Below, in pieces: positions 25,622-34,515 of a DNA stretch of 64,000 nucleotides; positions within the stretch are counted from its first letter, which is position 1; every line of letters begins with the position of its first letter. Both the position numbers and the translations under genes were made by a program. Source of the DNA: Halobacillus amylolyticus. Lineage in GTDB: Bacteria > Bacillota > Bacilli > Bacillales > Halobacillaceae. The stretch spans positions 2,026,001 to 2,090,000 of the forward strand of contig NZ_CP095075.1 in the NCBI RefSeq assembly GCF_022921115.1, written 5' to 3'. Below the pieces are notes generated by a model that was given only the letters and a program-made list of their open reading frames with translations, made no database searches and was not told the origin of the DNA.

Positions 25622-26746
25622 ATGACAGCTGTAGAGGTAGTTAATCTTGTTATCGGTTTGCTTGCCGTTTTGATTGCCATTCTGATGTTCTGGTCTTTGC
25701 CAGTTCCAGATTTCTCCTCCAGTGATCATGCCAGTCTTCCGTTTCTATCCATCATTATTCCTGCCAGAAATGAAAGCAGCCGGATCGCACCATTATTGCA
25801 ATCATTGCAGGAACAAAAATTCCAATCATTTGAGATTTTGGTTGTGGACGATAATTCCTCTGACAATACAGCCGCTGTCGCGAAAGCTTATGGTACAAAG
25901 GTTATACAAAATAAAACAAATGATTTGGAATCGGGAGCCGGAAAATCATTGGCATGCTGGTACGGGGCTAAGCACGCAAAAGGGAAATGGCTCTTGTTTT
26001 TAGATGCAGACACTTATTTCACCAATGCGGACAGCATGAAACATTTGCTGCTTTACTACCAGCAAAAAGGAGCCAAGGGTATTGTATCATTACAGCCATT
26101 TCATACAGTTCATCGCTTGTATGAAAATTTCTCCGCAATATTTAATATTATTGTCGTTGTGGGAATGAATACATTTACATTTTGGAGATACCGGTTTACA
26201 ACCGCTGGCTCATTCGGCCCGTGCATTTTATGTAACAGAGACGATTACTTTTTGTCGGGTGGCCATAAAAAGATCCAAGGAGCAATTATGGATGACCTGG
26301 CATTGGGACAGGCATTTCTCGACAAAAATCTTCCGGTTTATTGCTTAGGCGGCAAAGGAGTCATATCTTTCCGCATGTACCCGGAAGGATTAAAAAGCCT
26401 TGTCGAAGGCTGGTGTAAAAGCTTTGCTGTGGGTTCAAAGTCTACACATCCAGTCGTTATGTTGATGACCATCATCTGGATTTCCGGAAGTTTTATCATT
26501 ACAGGAGCACTGTTCTCTTCCATTACTGCCCTAAACCCTACCGCCATAATTTTCAGTGGCCTATTGTATATTCTTTATGCTTTTCAAACTGCATGGTTTG
26601 CCCGAAGGTGCGGTGATTTCAGGTGGTTTATTTTCCCTTTCCATCCGGTTTTGTTTTTATTTTTCACAGGAATTTATTTATATTCCTTATTCCGAGTAAA
26701 TATCCTACATTCTGTAAAATGGAAGGATCGCAAAATAAATGTCTAA
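25622..26746 (+). CDS. crtQ: 4,4'-diaponeurosporenoate glycosyltransferase
   Basis: A 374-residue family-2 glycosyltransferase. The N-terminal helix (5-24) anchors it in the membrane. The GT-A fold follows: SIIIPARNESSRIAPLLQSL, VVDDNSSDN (first Asp pair) and LFLDADTYF (D-x-D). Two or three C-terminal transmembrane helices lie at about 280-360. It would esterify diaponeurosporenoate with a glucose from UDP-glucose at the inner face of the membrane. AAGGAGGTAT precedes ATG 25622. The order and length fit CrtQ. Confidence 0.88.
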   Translation: MTAVEVVNLVIGLLAVLIAILMFWSLPVPDFSSSDHASLPFLSIIIPARNESSRIAPLLQSLQEQKFQSFEILVVDDNSSDNTAAVAKAYGTKVIQNKTNDLESGAGKSLACWYGAKHAKGKWLLFLDADTYFTNADSMKHLLLYYQQKGAKGIVSLQPFHTVHRLYENFSAIFNIIVVVGMNTFTFWRYRFTTAGSFGPCILCNRDDYFLSGGHKKIQGAIMDDLALGQAFLDKNLPVYCLGGKGVISFRMYPEGLKSLVEGWCKSFAVGSKSTHPVVMLMTIIWISGSFIITGALFSSITALNPTAIIFSGLLYILYAFQTAWFARRCGDFRWFIFPFHPVLFLFFTGIYLYSLFRVNILHSVKWKDRKINV

Positions 26747-26779
26747 AAGGACGTGGTATTCGGTTAGGAGGGAAGCAAT

Positions 26780-27451
26780 ATGGACACTGTTCTTTTCACC
26801 TTTCTTACAATTGCTTATACAATCCTTTTAGTGCTAGCAATAAAAGTGCTTAGAAATTATAAAGTTCTCAGTACATTACTATTACTGCCTGTTATCGTTG
26901 GTCTTATCTATGAAAACGGGATTATTTCAACTGGCCGCTTTATAGGAAAAGGTCCTCTCTTAGAAGGTTTAAACCTCGCTAGGTTTTGGATACATGCTTT
27001 TTTCACACCACTCCTAGTCCTGTATGCTTGGAAAACGCTTGAACAAGCAGAGGTTCAGTGGGCGAGTAAAAACTGGGTAAGGATTTTTGCTTTACTTTTA
27101 ACAGCTTCGCTTATATTAATGGAGTTATTTACTGTAGTAATTGGCCTCAATATAGAAGCAAGTATAGAATACGGAGTTTTAAGCTACAGTAGCAACGAAC
27201 CTTCAAGTGGTCCGCCCATCATGGTACTGATTGTTTCAGTAGTGCTGCTAGTCTCTTCCCTGATCATTTGGCGCCGACAAGAATGGATATGGTTTTTCAT
27301 TGGTTCGCTTTTGATGATCGTAGGAAGTGCTATCCAGCTGCCAGTAGATAGTGGTGCCATTACAAACTTCTTTGAACTGATACTAATAAGCTCTTTGCTT
27401 GGCACGGCTTACTTTCAACGAAAAGTTCATAAACCTATTAAAGGAGGTTAA
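26780..27451 (+). CDS. Seven-helix membrane protein in the crt operon
   Basis: A 223-residue protein with about seven transmembrane helices (near residues 5-25, 30-48, 68-86, 100-123, 150-168, 171-190, 193-212) and short loops. No cofactor or catalytic motif was recognised; RFWIHAFFTPLLVLYAW has a conserved-looking His in the membrane. GTTAGGAGGGAAGC precedes ATG 26780, and its stop lies three bases before the next gene, so both are part of the crt operon. A role in pigment membrane placement or light response is speculation. Confidence 0.75.
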   Translation: MDTVLFTFLTIAYTILLVLAIKVLRNYKVLSTLLLLPVIVGLIYENGIISTGRFIGKGPLLEGLNLARFWIHAFFTPLLVLYAWKTLEQAEVQWASKNWVRIFALLLTASLILMELFTVVIGLNIEASIEYGVLSYSSNEPSSGPPIMVLIVSVVLLVSSLIIWRRQEWIWFFIGSLLMIVGSAIQLPVDSGAITNFFELILISSLLGTAYFQRKVHKPIKGG

Positions 27452-27454
27452 CGT

Positions 27455-27862
27455 ATGCGATTATGGCATGAGACACTCATCCCCTACTTACCTAGACAGC
27501 AGCTCCTCGGGCAACACCGCGAATGCTGTGCGCTCAGAGGAAAAGGTTGGGGAAAAGGACATTCAACGGTGAATTACGTTTTTAAATACAGTCCCTATTA
27601 CCTTTATTTGTATCATATGAAAGTCATGGAAGAAATGAGGAACAGAGGGTACAATTGTGACCCCCTTTGGTATGATATGTTTTACCGCGGCAAACAATGT
27701 AACCCCTATAGCAATGACCAACTTGGTGTTTTCAATTCATCTGCACCTGGTTCCGAACTAACGATTTACCCGGAGCATGAACAAACTTATCTGGACGAAT
27801 GTCTTTCAAACCTCAAAGATAAAGGGATACAACTGAACCTAAATAAAACAAAAACCCCTTAA
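27455..27862 (+). CDS. Pyrimidine-dimer DNA glycosylase-family protein (TIGR02328-like)
   Basis: A 135-residue protein opening MRLWHETLIPYLPRQQLLGQ, followed by HRECCALRGKGWGKGHSTVN and a C-terminal YPEHEQTYLDECL. This is the Pyr_excise/TIGR02328 family, related to T4 endonuclease V, which removes UV-induced pyrimidine dimers. Activity of this bacterial branch is not established, so a repair role is inference from family and context. Its ribosome site AAAGGAGG overlaps the end of the 7-TM gene, meaning tight coupling to the pigment operon. A terminator follows. Confidence 0.78.
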   Translation: MRLWHETLIPYLPRQQLLGQHRECCALRGKGWGKGHSTVNYVFKYSPYYLYLYHMKVMEEMRNRGYNCDPLWYDMFYRGKQCNPYSNDQLGVFNSSAPGSELTIYPEHEQTYLDECLSNLKDKGIQLNLNKTKTP

Positions 27863-27872
27863 CGAAACACAA

Positions 27873-27904
27873 TCCAACATCGTTTGCGATACCGCGATGT
27901 TGGA
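27873..27904 (+). terminator. Terminator of the crt operon
   Basis: TCCAACATCG (27873-27882) pairs with CGATGTTGGA (27895-27904), followed by CTGCTTATTTTCC. Confidence 0.8.
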
Positions 27905-27981
27905 CTGCTTATTTTCCAGAAGAGTTTATGATCACTGTTTAAACAATTCCTCAAGCTTCTTACGCCTATACCTGAAGATTT

Positions 27982-28385
27982 TCATTCAGCTTCTTCGACA
28001 TTTACCCGGTGTACTAACCGTCCAAGAATGGCATAAGGAAATGCATAATGAACAATATCCGTCATTTCTACGCCCTTTTCAAGTTTTTTAAAATGATGTT
28101 GATGATACCAAAACCGGTATGGACCAAAACGTTGTTCATCAACAAAGTACTTGCCCTCCACCATGTGAGTGATCTCCGTCACCCAACTTAAACTCCAAGT
28201 AAGGGCTTTAAACGATAAGTCGCAAGCATCCCAGGATACATGTGCTCAGGAAGGTGTCCAGTAACTTCAAACTTCATCCAAGGGGGTGTGATACTTGATA
28301 GATTTCCTGCATTTGAAAAAAACGACCATGCCTCACTTGCCGTAATGGAAAGTTGCTGTGTTGTTTCCATCATATATATTCTCAA
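27982..28385 (-). pseudogene. SRPBCC-superfamily protein, interrupted by one frameshift
   Basis: Two minus-strand frames make one protein of about 135 residues of the START/SRPBCC ligand-binding fold: METTQQLSITASEAWSFFSN, then NLSSITPPWMKFEV in the first frame; LSWVTEITHMVEGKYFVDEQ and FGPYRFWYHQHHF in the second. At about 28190, GTTTAAG has three T where four would restore the frame (LLGVLSWVT). TTG 28385 with GAGGTG upstream is the likely start. It is convergent with the crt operon. Ligand and role are unknown. Confidence 0.75.
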
Positions 28386-28580
28386 TTGCTCTCACCTCTT
28401 ATAAGGTTTTCCACTTCGAAATAAAAGTTAATCATAGTTAGGCTGTTAACTGAAAAAGGCATGTTTACAAAGTCTTAATTCTTTTAACTTCCGTTGTAAG
28501 GAAAACACTTTTAACAAGGCCCCATACATATGTACTTAGTGAAGGTCCCAAGGCAAAAGTAACCTCCTTATTTTTCTATC

Positions 28581-28619
28581 GTAAAAGAAGCCAACCATTT
28601 TTCAGGTTGACTTCTTTTA
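28581..28619 (-). terminator. Terminator after 48-residue protein gene
   Basis: GTAAAAGAAGCCAACC (28581-28596) pairs with GGTTGACTTCTTTTA (28605-28619) with one mismatch. It lies downstream of the small minus-strand gene; 28386-28580 shows no gene. Confidence 0.7.
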
Positions 28620-28631
28620 ACCAAATGCTGT

Positions 28632-28778
28632 TTACTTTTTATTGGTAAAGTCGTCCCTCATAACTTTATCTTCAGTGGTATTTAACCTTTGTTGTTCTTC
28701 TTTTTCATAATATTTAGAGGAAGGCTGATATAGTTCATTTACATTCGTTTCAAACTTTTTTCGTCTGTTCTTGGCCAT
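28632..28778 (-). CDS. Small hydrophilic Lys/Glu-rich protein (48 aa)
   Basis: ATG 28778 with a strong ribosome site GGGAGG (AGGAGGG at 28784-28790) five bases upstream, 48 codons, and a terminator. The product starts MAKNRRKKFETNVNELYQPS and ends KVMRDDFTNKK: very polar, no Cys, without membrane segment, like small acid-soluble or Yfh-type sporulation proteins in style only. Not recognised. Confidence 0.6.
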   Translation of the reverse strand: MAKNRRKKFETNVNELYQPSSKYYEKEEQQRLNTTEDKVMRDDFTNKK

Positions 28779-29149
28779 ATAAACCCTCCTATCTTTAGGT
28801 CAGATTCTTCTTCCCTGCTTAGAACCACAGTTAACGTTGAATGCTCAACCACTTGTTTCTTATTTTGTTTATCGCTAAGCCAAATTATTCATCTCCTGTG
28901 GCATGGAAAGATTGTTAATTATGGTAGGGAGAGTAGCGCCAATTCAGCCTGAAGCACTTGTTGTTAAATCTCCATTACGTTAATATTTGGCTAAACAATT
29001 CATGAACTCTAAAATCCATACACAACAACATATACATTCTGTTCGATCATAGTGCCTACTGAATTAAACTTTATTGGAAAAATAAGTATTTACTCTTATA
29101 CGTTGTGCAAAATAAGCTTGTATTTTAATATCCATCTAGGATAAGTATT
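28779..29149. other. Intergenic region, no gene seen
   Basis: AT-rich, about 370 bases between the divergent 48-residue gene and the coat gene. Presumably holds both promoters; none could be named with confidence. Confidence 0.5.
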
Positions 29150-29700
29150 ATGCAATTAGCTTTACACGAATTACACGACTTAGCAGAATTAACTATGGGC
29201 TGCTACAACACCATAGGTTGTATGGCGGGTTTTATTCAAAAAGCGCAGGATCCAGAGTTAAAAGATATGCTTACACGTCCATTTCCTTTACACGTGGAAG
29301 ATTATAACTTAAAGGTTGAATACAAAGTGACCAAACACCAAACGTTGACAAATTCCAGCCGGATCAACAAATGAGAAACCTCCCTAACTTTACAACGGGA
29401 ACCGTACCTCTTCAGCCAGGTCAACCAAGAACAGCATTACAAACTCATAATAACAGAGAGATGGCTACAGCTTATCTACTAAACCAAAAAGGATCTGCAA
29501 AAAACTATGCCTCGGCTGCCGTTGAGTGTGCAAACCCTGATTTACGCCATTTTTTAGAGAAAGCATTTATGAATAGTAACCGTCATGCCTATGAAACATG
29601 GCAGTATATGGTTCGAAAGGGATACTATCCATTATCGCCAGCACCTCAAGAAAGCATTCAGGATATGGCCGGACTTTTCACCCCAGTTCCCATGCAATAG
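29150..29700 (+). pseudogene. CotF-like spore coat protein, interrupted by one frameshift
   Basis: Two frames make one coat protein. First: LHELHDLAELTMGCYNTIGC, MAGFIQKAQDPELKDML and HVEDYNLKVEYKVTKHQ. Second: NVDKFQPDQQMRNLPNFTTG, NREMATAYLLNQKGSAKNYA and RHAYETWQYMVRKGYYPL. The pattern of two CotF-type ferritin-like helical repeats is clear. The break is near 29340 (CCAAACG has three A where four would restore KHQNVDKF). It would be a coat layer protein made in the mother cell. No ribosome site as strong as those of its neighbours precedes ATG 29150, so the true start may lie a little upstream. Confidence 0.8.
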
Positions 29701-29711
29701 CAGAAAACAAT

Positions 29712-29744
29712 CCCGGCACCTTTAAAGATGTCGGGCATTATTTT
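29712..29744 (+). terminator. Terminator after coat gene
   Basis: CCCGGCA (29712-29718) pairs with TGTCGGG (29729-29735) with one wobble, followed by CATTATTTT. Confidence 0.6.
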
Positions 29745-29766
29745 CCTAAAAATTTAATTTGAGTCT

Positions 29767-30795
29767 TTACGTGAAATACTCTAACCTTGCATAAGGAAAA
29801 TACTTATCAATATATCCACCTAGTGTATCTTTCATATCTTCCTGCTCCTCATTCTGATAAACGTATTTTCCAATCCCATATCGGCCCCACTTCCACTTTC
29901 TTTTAGACTCCTCAAGTTCGAGCTTACTCATGGGATAGTTTTTTTCAATTACACGCTTAGCTGGTTTAGTAAAACGATGCTGAATGAGTTCAAAAGTTAA
30001 ATCCCTTACGGCGTGAGAAGGGAGAGCCTTCTTTAAATGTTTAAACATTTCCTCATATCCATCCTTCCACCCTTCATGCAGGTAAATGGGCGCAACGATG
30101 AATCCCAAAGGATAACCTGCTTCAGCTATCTTTACAGCAGCTTTTATTCTGTCCTTGAGCTTTGACGTTCCAGGTTCAAAATACTTGATAACATAATCAT
30201 CATTAATACTAAAACGAAACCGTGTTCGACCATTGTGCTTCGCATCAAGTAAATGGTCAACATGTTCGAATTTGGTCACGAAACGAAGCTTTCCATATTC
30301 AGACTTCCCAAAATACTCAATCGCATCTTTCAATGTATGGGTTAGATGATCTACTCCTACAATATCTGATGTACATGAAGCTTCAAAACGCGTGGGCTCC
30401 GGCGCCCGTTCTTTCATGTATTCCTCTGCTGCAGCAAAAATCTCATCCGTATTTACATATGTCCGTATATATGGCTTGCTTCCCATCGTCGTTTGTAAAT
30501 AACAATAATGACAGTGGCCCATACACCCTGTTGCAAAAGGGATCGCATATTCTGCAGAAGGCTTCGAAGTATCAAATTTTAACGTTTTGCGGACACCGAC
30601 GACGAGGGTAGACTTGGCAACACGATATTTTTGAAAATCGTTCTCCCCAGGTAAATTCCTAATCTGATTGTGGGAAGTGGTACGTCTAATTTCGATGCCC
30701 ATACCTTCAAACTTCTTAATAAGTTCCCTGCCCTTTGCATACTCTAGTGCCCGAGGCTCTACGTAAACAAGCTGAGGTACGAAAGGCTTAACCAT
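29767..30795 (-). CDS. splB: Spore photoproduct lyase
   Basis: A 342-residue radical-SAM enzyme that splits the spore photoproduct (a thymine dimer of UV-irradiated spores) during germination. The Fe-S motif FATGCMGHCHYCYLQ gives Cys91, Cys95 and Cys98, and FEASCTSDIVG the H-donor-path Cys141, the same positions as in B. subtilis SplB. The start MVKPFVPQLVYVEPRALEYA also aligns with it, so ATG 30795 with GGGGAGGG (30801-30808) upstream is preferred over an upstream in-frame ATG at 30876. It is the second gene of splAB, overlapping splA by 8 bases, and lies near a LOV photoreceptor and the pigment operon. Confidence 0.96.
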   Translation of the reverse strand: MVKPFVPQLVYVEPRALEYAKGRELIKKFEGMGIEIRRTTSHNQIRNLPGENDFQKYRVAKSTLVVGVRKTLKFDTSKPSAEYAIPFATGCMGHCHYCYLQTTMGSKPYIRTYVNTDEIFAAAEEYMKERAPEPTRFEASCTSDIVGVDHLTHTLKDAIEYFGKSEYGKLRFVTKFEHVDHLLDAKHNGRTRFRFSINDDYVIKYFEPGTSKLKDRIKAAVKIAEAGYPLGFIVAPIYLHEGWKDGYEEMFKHLKKALPSHAVRDLTFELIQHRFTKPAKRVIEKNYPMSKLELEESKRKWKWGRYGIGKYVYQNEEQEDMKDTLGGYIDKYFPYARLEYFT

Positions 30796-31042
30796 AAAAG
30801 CCCTCCCCTTCAGCTCCAAAAGCTTCCCTGTAGGCTTGCTCAGCATGATCTTCTGTCTTATAAACAGCCACTTCATCTGTTAAAGGATAATATGTTTCGT
30901 ATACAAATAAGGATAGCTCCCCAGGGTTTTCTGGGTTTTGAACAACTGCTGCTTCTTGTACATTCGCCACGTTTTGGGCATGAGGATTTCGAATAATGAC
31001 ATAAACAATTTCTCCAGCGTTAAACGTTTCGTGTATATCCAT
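30788..31042 (-). CDS. splA: Transcriptional regulator of the spl operon, SplA
   Basis: An 84-residue TRAP-like protein: GEIVYVIIRNPHAQNVANVQ, then ELSLFVYETYYPLTDEVAVY. In B. subtilis SplA represses splAB. It is immediately upstream of splB (8-base overlap). ATG 31042 follows TTAGGTGG. The splAB promoter in B. subtilis is used by forespore sigma-G; a clear sigma-G site was not identified here. Confidence 0.92.
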   Translation of the reverse strand: MDIHETFNAGEIVYVIIRNPHAQNVANVQEAAVVQNPENPGELSLFVYETYYPLTDEVAVYKTEDHAEQAYREAFGAEGEGFYG

Positions 31043-31085
31043 AATTCCACCTAACCTTTTTCAGTTTTTCGTTATAGGGATGATA

Positions 31086-31124
31086 GAAAGCCTCCTCTTT
31101 CGAAGTAAAAAAGAAGAGGCTTCT
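31086..31124 (-). terminator. Terminator between small membrane gene and splAB
   Basis: AGCCTCCTCTTT (from 31089) pairs with AAGAAGAGGCTT (to 31122) with one mismatch; a T-rich tract follows on the minus strand. Confidence 0.7.
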
Positions 31125-31128
31125 GTAT

Positions 31129-31401
31129 TCATTGATAATTTTTATGATATTCTGCAGTTGAGTGGACTATATGAATGATCATCATAACCCAGGCCACTTC
31201 TGAAAGGATAAGCCCCAGGTAGAACGTTAACCATGGGATCGAGAGTACTGCAGGTGCCTCAACGAATAACGCCTGAAAATAGTAAACCCACATGCCCACA
31301 AGCAGAATGGTTTGAGCAACAGCAAGTGTCATTCTCTTCAGGTTCATAAACATGAAAGGAGCCACTGTTGCCAATAACAGAAAAATAAGCACGATATCCA
31401 T
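31129..31401 (-). CDS. Small three-helix membrane protein
   Basis: A 90-residue protein with about three transmembrane segments (near residues 2-18, 25-45, 55-75) and a polar His-rich tail (HIVHSTAEYHKNYQ). Start at ATG 31401 with AGGTGG just upstream; an in-frame GTG at 31410 overlaps this ribosome site. Not recognised. Its own terminator separates it from splAB. Confidence 0.65.
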   Translation of the reverse strand: MDIVLIFLLLATVAPFMFMNLKRMTLAVAQTILLVGMWVYYFQALFVEAPAVLSIPWLTFYLGLILSEVAWVMMIIHIVHSTAEYHKNYQ

Positions 31402-31429
31402 CGAAACCACCTCTTTAAGAGTGTCCCCT

Positions 31430-31909
31430 TATAGGCGTATTTCTATTATAAAACGGACACATTGAGGTTTAGCTTATAAACGAAAGAGTGTATTTTTTCG
31501 GGTGTACCTTAGGATCTTTCAGACAAGGAAAACATAAGAGATTAGAAAGAATATTCATGCTTACGAAAAAAGTAATTAAAGAAATGAATCAAATACTTAG
31601 GTAATATGTGAAAATCAATGCCTGCGAACACATTTGATTAAACATACCGAGGGCCAAAGTATTAAAGCTACGTTGTAAAAGATCTAACAGGAAAAAGGAG
31701 CATGCTACAAAAGTTGCCGAAATAATAAAAATTTTGAGTGAGAAAGCTGTGGAAGGGTAATCGACTCGTGGGTTAAGTAGTACTTGAGAATTCCAATAGC
31801 CAACTAATCTCGGCCGATCTTGGTTAGAGAATGGGAACTTAAACTTCTGATATACACCCATATCATTTTTTGCATACCCTACTGATGTACTTTGTATAGG
31901 AGGGTTTAA
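31430..31909. other. Intergenic region with one doubtful ORF
   Basis: A 90-codon minus-strand frame (31589-31861, with one hydrophobic stretch) has no ribosome site and unconvincing composition, so it is not called. AGGAGGG at 31898-31904 belongs to the Mn catalase remnant start on the plus strand. Confidence 0.4.
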
Positions 31910-32737
31910 ATGTTTATCATGTAAAAGAATTCAATGTGGAGCCAAAGTTTCTCGCCCTGATCCTGAGTATGCCAAAACTACAGGAAGTTTTGGGAGGGCA
32001 GTGGGGAGAAATATCGGTTATGATGCAATGCCTCATGCAAGGGTTAATGTTCGAAGTAATTAAAATATCGCGACCTACTTTTGGACATTGGGACGGAGGA
32101 AATTGCTCATGTGGAGATCCTTTCCACGTTAACCGCTCGCTTATTAGACGGTACTTCTCTAGAAGCACTGGAAGCACAGGAGAACGCCTATAAAACTGCC
32201 CCAGCGATAGCGGCTGTTCTTGGAGGGATGAACCCGCAACATGCTACCTTGTCAGGGCTTGGAACGATGCCATCTGACAGTGATGGTAATCGTTGGACAG
32301 CAGATTATATCATTTCAAGTGCAACCTCTTGGCGGATTTCAGGGCTAACCTAAATGCTGAGTCACAAGGACGCCTTCAAGTAGTCGCCTTTATACTATTT
32401 CAGATGATCCATTAGTCAAAGATACATTAAGCTTTCTTTTAGCTCGTGATACAGCGCATCAAAACCAATGGATAGAAGCCATTAATGAACTTGAACAGCA
32501 AGCTCAGGATGTTGTTGTTCCTACAACCTTTCCACGTGAAAAGGAATTACAGGCTGTATCGTATGATTTTTACAACACATCCAGAGGTCAAGAAGATGCT
32601 GCTGGACCTTGGGCACAAGGGGTTGCGCCAGATGGAGGGGCTCATTTAATTACGTGCCTTAACCTGTGCCTTATGGAAATAAAGCCAAGTTATCTCCTGC
32701 TCCAAAAGACGTTTACGATACTCCACCTTCCTACTAA
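31910..32737 (+). pseudogene. Manganese catalase remnant
   Basis: ATG 31910 with AGGAGGG upstream begins MF(Y)HVKEFNVEPK, and pieces in three frames follow the Mn catalase family: QEVLGGQWGEISVMMQC, MDIGTEEIAHVEILSTLTAR (metal ligands E and H), AAVLGGMNPQHATLSGLGT, NLNAESQGRLQ, LLARDTAHQNQWIEAINELE and DVYDTPPSY to the stop at 32737. Multiple indels, at least five, make the gene non-functional. Mn catalases in Bacillaceae are frequently spore-coat-associated (CotJC-like), which fits the neighbouring coat gene. Confidence 0.82.
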
Positions 32738-32827
32738 GGGACAAGTGAAAAAGACATCCCAAATTTCTGCAGTATGATATTGATTTAAAGATCATTACGA
32801 ACTATGCACTTTTGTTGATAGATATAA

Positions 32828-32867
32828 GGGATCCTACATGTTAATCAGGACTCACATGTAGGATCCC
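32828..32867. terminator. Strong hairpin downstream of catalase remnant
   Basis: GGGATCCTACATG (32828-32840) pairs perfectly with CATGTAGGATCCC (32855-32867); CTGCTTTTTC follows, so it ends plus-strand transcripts and may also serve the convergent gene. Confidence 0.8.
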
Positions 32868-32972
32868 CTGCTTTTTCATGCAAAATTAATACTAAATCCT
32901 AAATTAATAACCAGCATCTAACATAATAATTTTGACATGAATAAAACCTATTAAGAGGAGGTGAACACAACC

Positions 32973-34232
32973 TTATGTTTGCTTTTCTTCAGCTTTCTGT
33001 TTCTCTTGTTCTGCTTCTAGCTTCTCTTCAGCTGCCTCTTGTTTCTCTTCCTTGGCCTCCTTCTTCTCTTCTTCAGATTTCTTAATCTTTTCATAACGCT
33101 GACGCTGACGGTAGCCATAAGTAGAAGCCAGAACAACCTCTTCATTTTCAAGAGCAGATCCCAGCGCACCAATGATGGTGGAGACACTTGTTGCAGTCCA
33201 AGCAATGTAGAAATAGTTGATATATCCTATACTTCCGGATAACTGAGATTCCAGCATACCCATTGGAATTAGTACGATGACGGCTACAGAAAACAGGAAG
33301 AATAATATGAAGTAATACATGGTTACCGTGAATAATAGCGTGAAAAAAGTAGCAGCATTGTATAACTTTCTTATATAATCGTTTCCTCCGTCGTTCCTTT
33401 TTTCCCATAACTGGTGTGCCAGAATGATCCAAATGACCATGGCCAATATGCAAATGATCGAAAGCATGAACATACGCCATGTGCTGTAACTATTACTGAG
33501 CTTCCATAACGTCGGAAAAACAAGAGCGTATGAACCAGTCGTAAAGGCAATAATGATGACCTTCATAAAAGCTGGAAACATAGACCACGGGCGGTTGGCA
33601 CGCACCATTCCTGTCAAAATTCGTAAAGCACCGCTCATACGTGACTTTATAGTGAACCGAACATCGATCTTCGATTCATTCTCTTCCGGTGTTTCCCGTT
33701 GAATAGGAGACAGCATCTCAAATCCACGTTTTCCGACTAATCTGGTAGATTTTTTATTTTTCAACTCTTCGTGGGCGTCATCGTCTTTAGCCTGGATTCG
33801 CTGTTCTGCCTGCTCTCGGTCCTCATCTGAAACTCCATAGTACATCTCATTCACTAATTGTAAAATCGATTCACGTATTCGTTTGTACATGGCAGTAGAC
33901 CCAAGGCCCGGAAGACTGATTAAGGCTACATTCTCCTCTTCAAATGCTTCGGCGACAATTGGCTTCTTCCCTTTGAATAACGGTAAGTCGGTTAGGCCTA
34001 TCGCAAAATCCCATTCCTCCTTACTCTTTTTATCTAAAGTGGCTCCTATTACTTCTGATGAATTTCCCGTTCCTCCAGTAAGCGGGTCCTCTATATGTTC
34101 CAGATTCCACTCGTATTTTTCATCTACATAGTATTTAAGTAAATCGGGCAGTTCATTTTTTAAACTTTTTACTAATGAATTCGGATACCCCGGGGCTGTA
34201 ATTAATCCAAGTGTTTTGGTTGATTGGCTCAT
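32973..34232 (-). CDS. Membrane protein with N-terminal soluble domain and C-terminal coiled coil, unknown
   Basis: A 419-residue protein in three parts: a soluble N-terminal region (1-150) opening LGLITAPGYPNSLVKSLKNE; a central region with about four to five transmembrane helices (around 225-350); and a very charged C-terminal helix of Glu/Lys/Gln (about 375-419) predicted to form a coiled coil. It is long for an adapter and has no recognisable enzyme motif. Similar Bacillaceae proteins carry misleading names such as 'methylenetetrahydrofolate dehydrogenase'; nothing here supports that. ATG 34232 follows AGAGGT and AAAGGGAG. Confidence 0.72.
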   Translation of the reverse strand: MSQSTKTLGLITAPGYPNSLVKSLKNELPDLLKYYVDEKYEWNLEHIEDPLTGGTGNSSEVIGATLDKKSKEEWDFAIGLTDLPLFKGKKPIVAEAFEEENVALISLPGLGSTAMYKRIRESILQLVNEMYYGVSDEDREQAEQRIQAKDDDAHEELKNKKSTRLVGKRGFEMLSPIQRETPEENESKIDVRFTIKSRMSGALRILTGMVRANRPWSMFPAFMKVIIIAFTTGSYALVFPTLWKLSNSYSTWRMFMLSIICILAMVIWIILAHQLWEKRNDGGNDYIRKLYNAATFFTLLFTVTMYYFILFFLFSVAVIVLIPMGMLESQLSGSIGYINYFYIAWTATSVSTIIGALGSALENEEVVLASTYGYRQRQRYEKIKKSEEEKKEAKEEKQEAAEEKLEAEQEKQKAEEKQT

Positions 34233-34515
34233 CTCCCTTTACCTCTCCTATAGCTATCAATTTGTTCATTACTATATAACCATCATTTATTTTACCTAAA
34301 CGTGGAGAGGAACAAGGTTGTACTACATACGGGCTTAAAGAGCCGGCCCTTTATGAATGAAGATATGTATGCCGAAAAGGCAAAAGGAACAGGAATCTAC
34401 GGAATGTAGGTTTAATCCATACAGCCTTGGTTTCATAGCGCAAAATGACAGTAGGGATTGCCAAAAAGTGCTCTTTGATTTTCGATAAATCCCTAGTACC
34501 GTCGCCCAAACAAAT

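Noticed and set aside
31589..31861. 90-codon minus-strand frame
   Set aside because: No ribosome site and composition unlike neighbouring genes; no family match.
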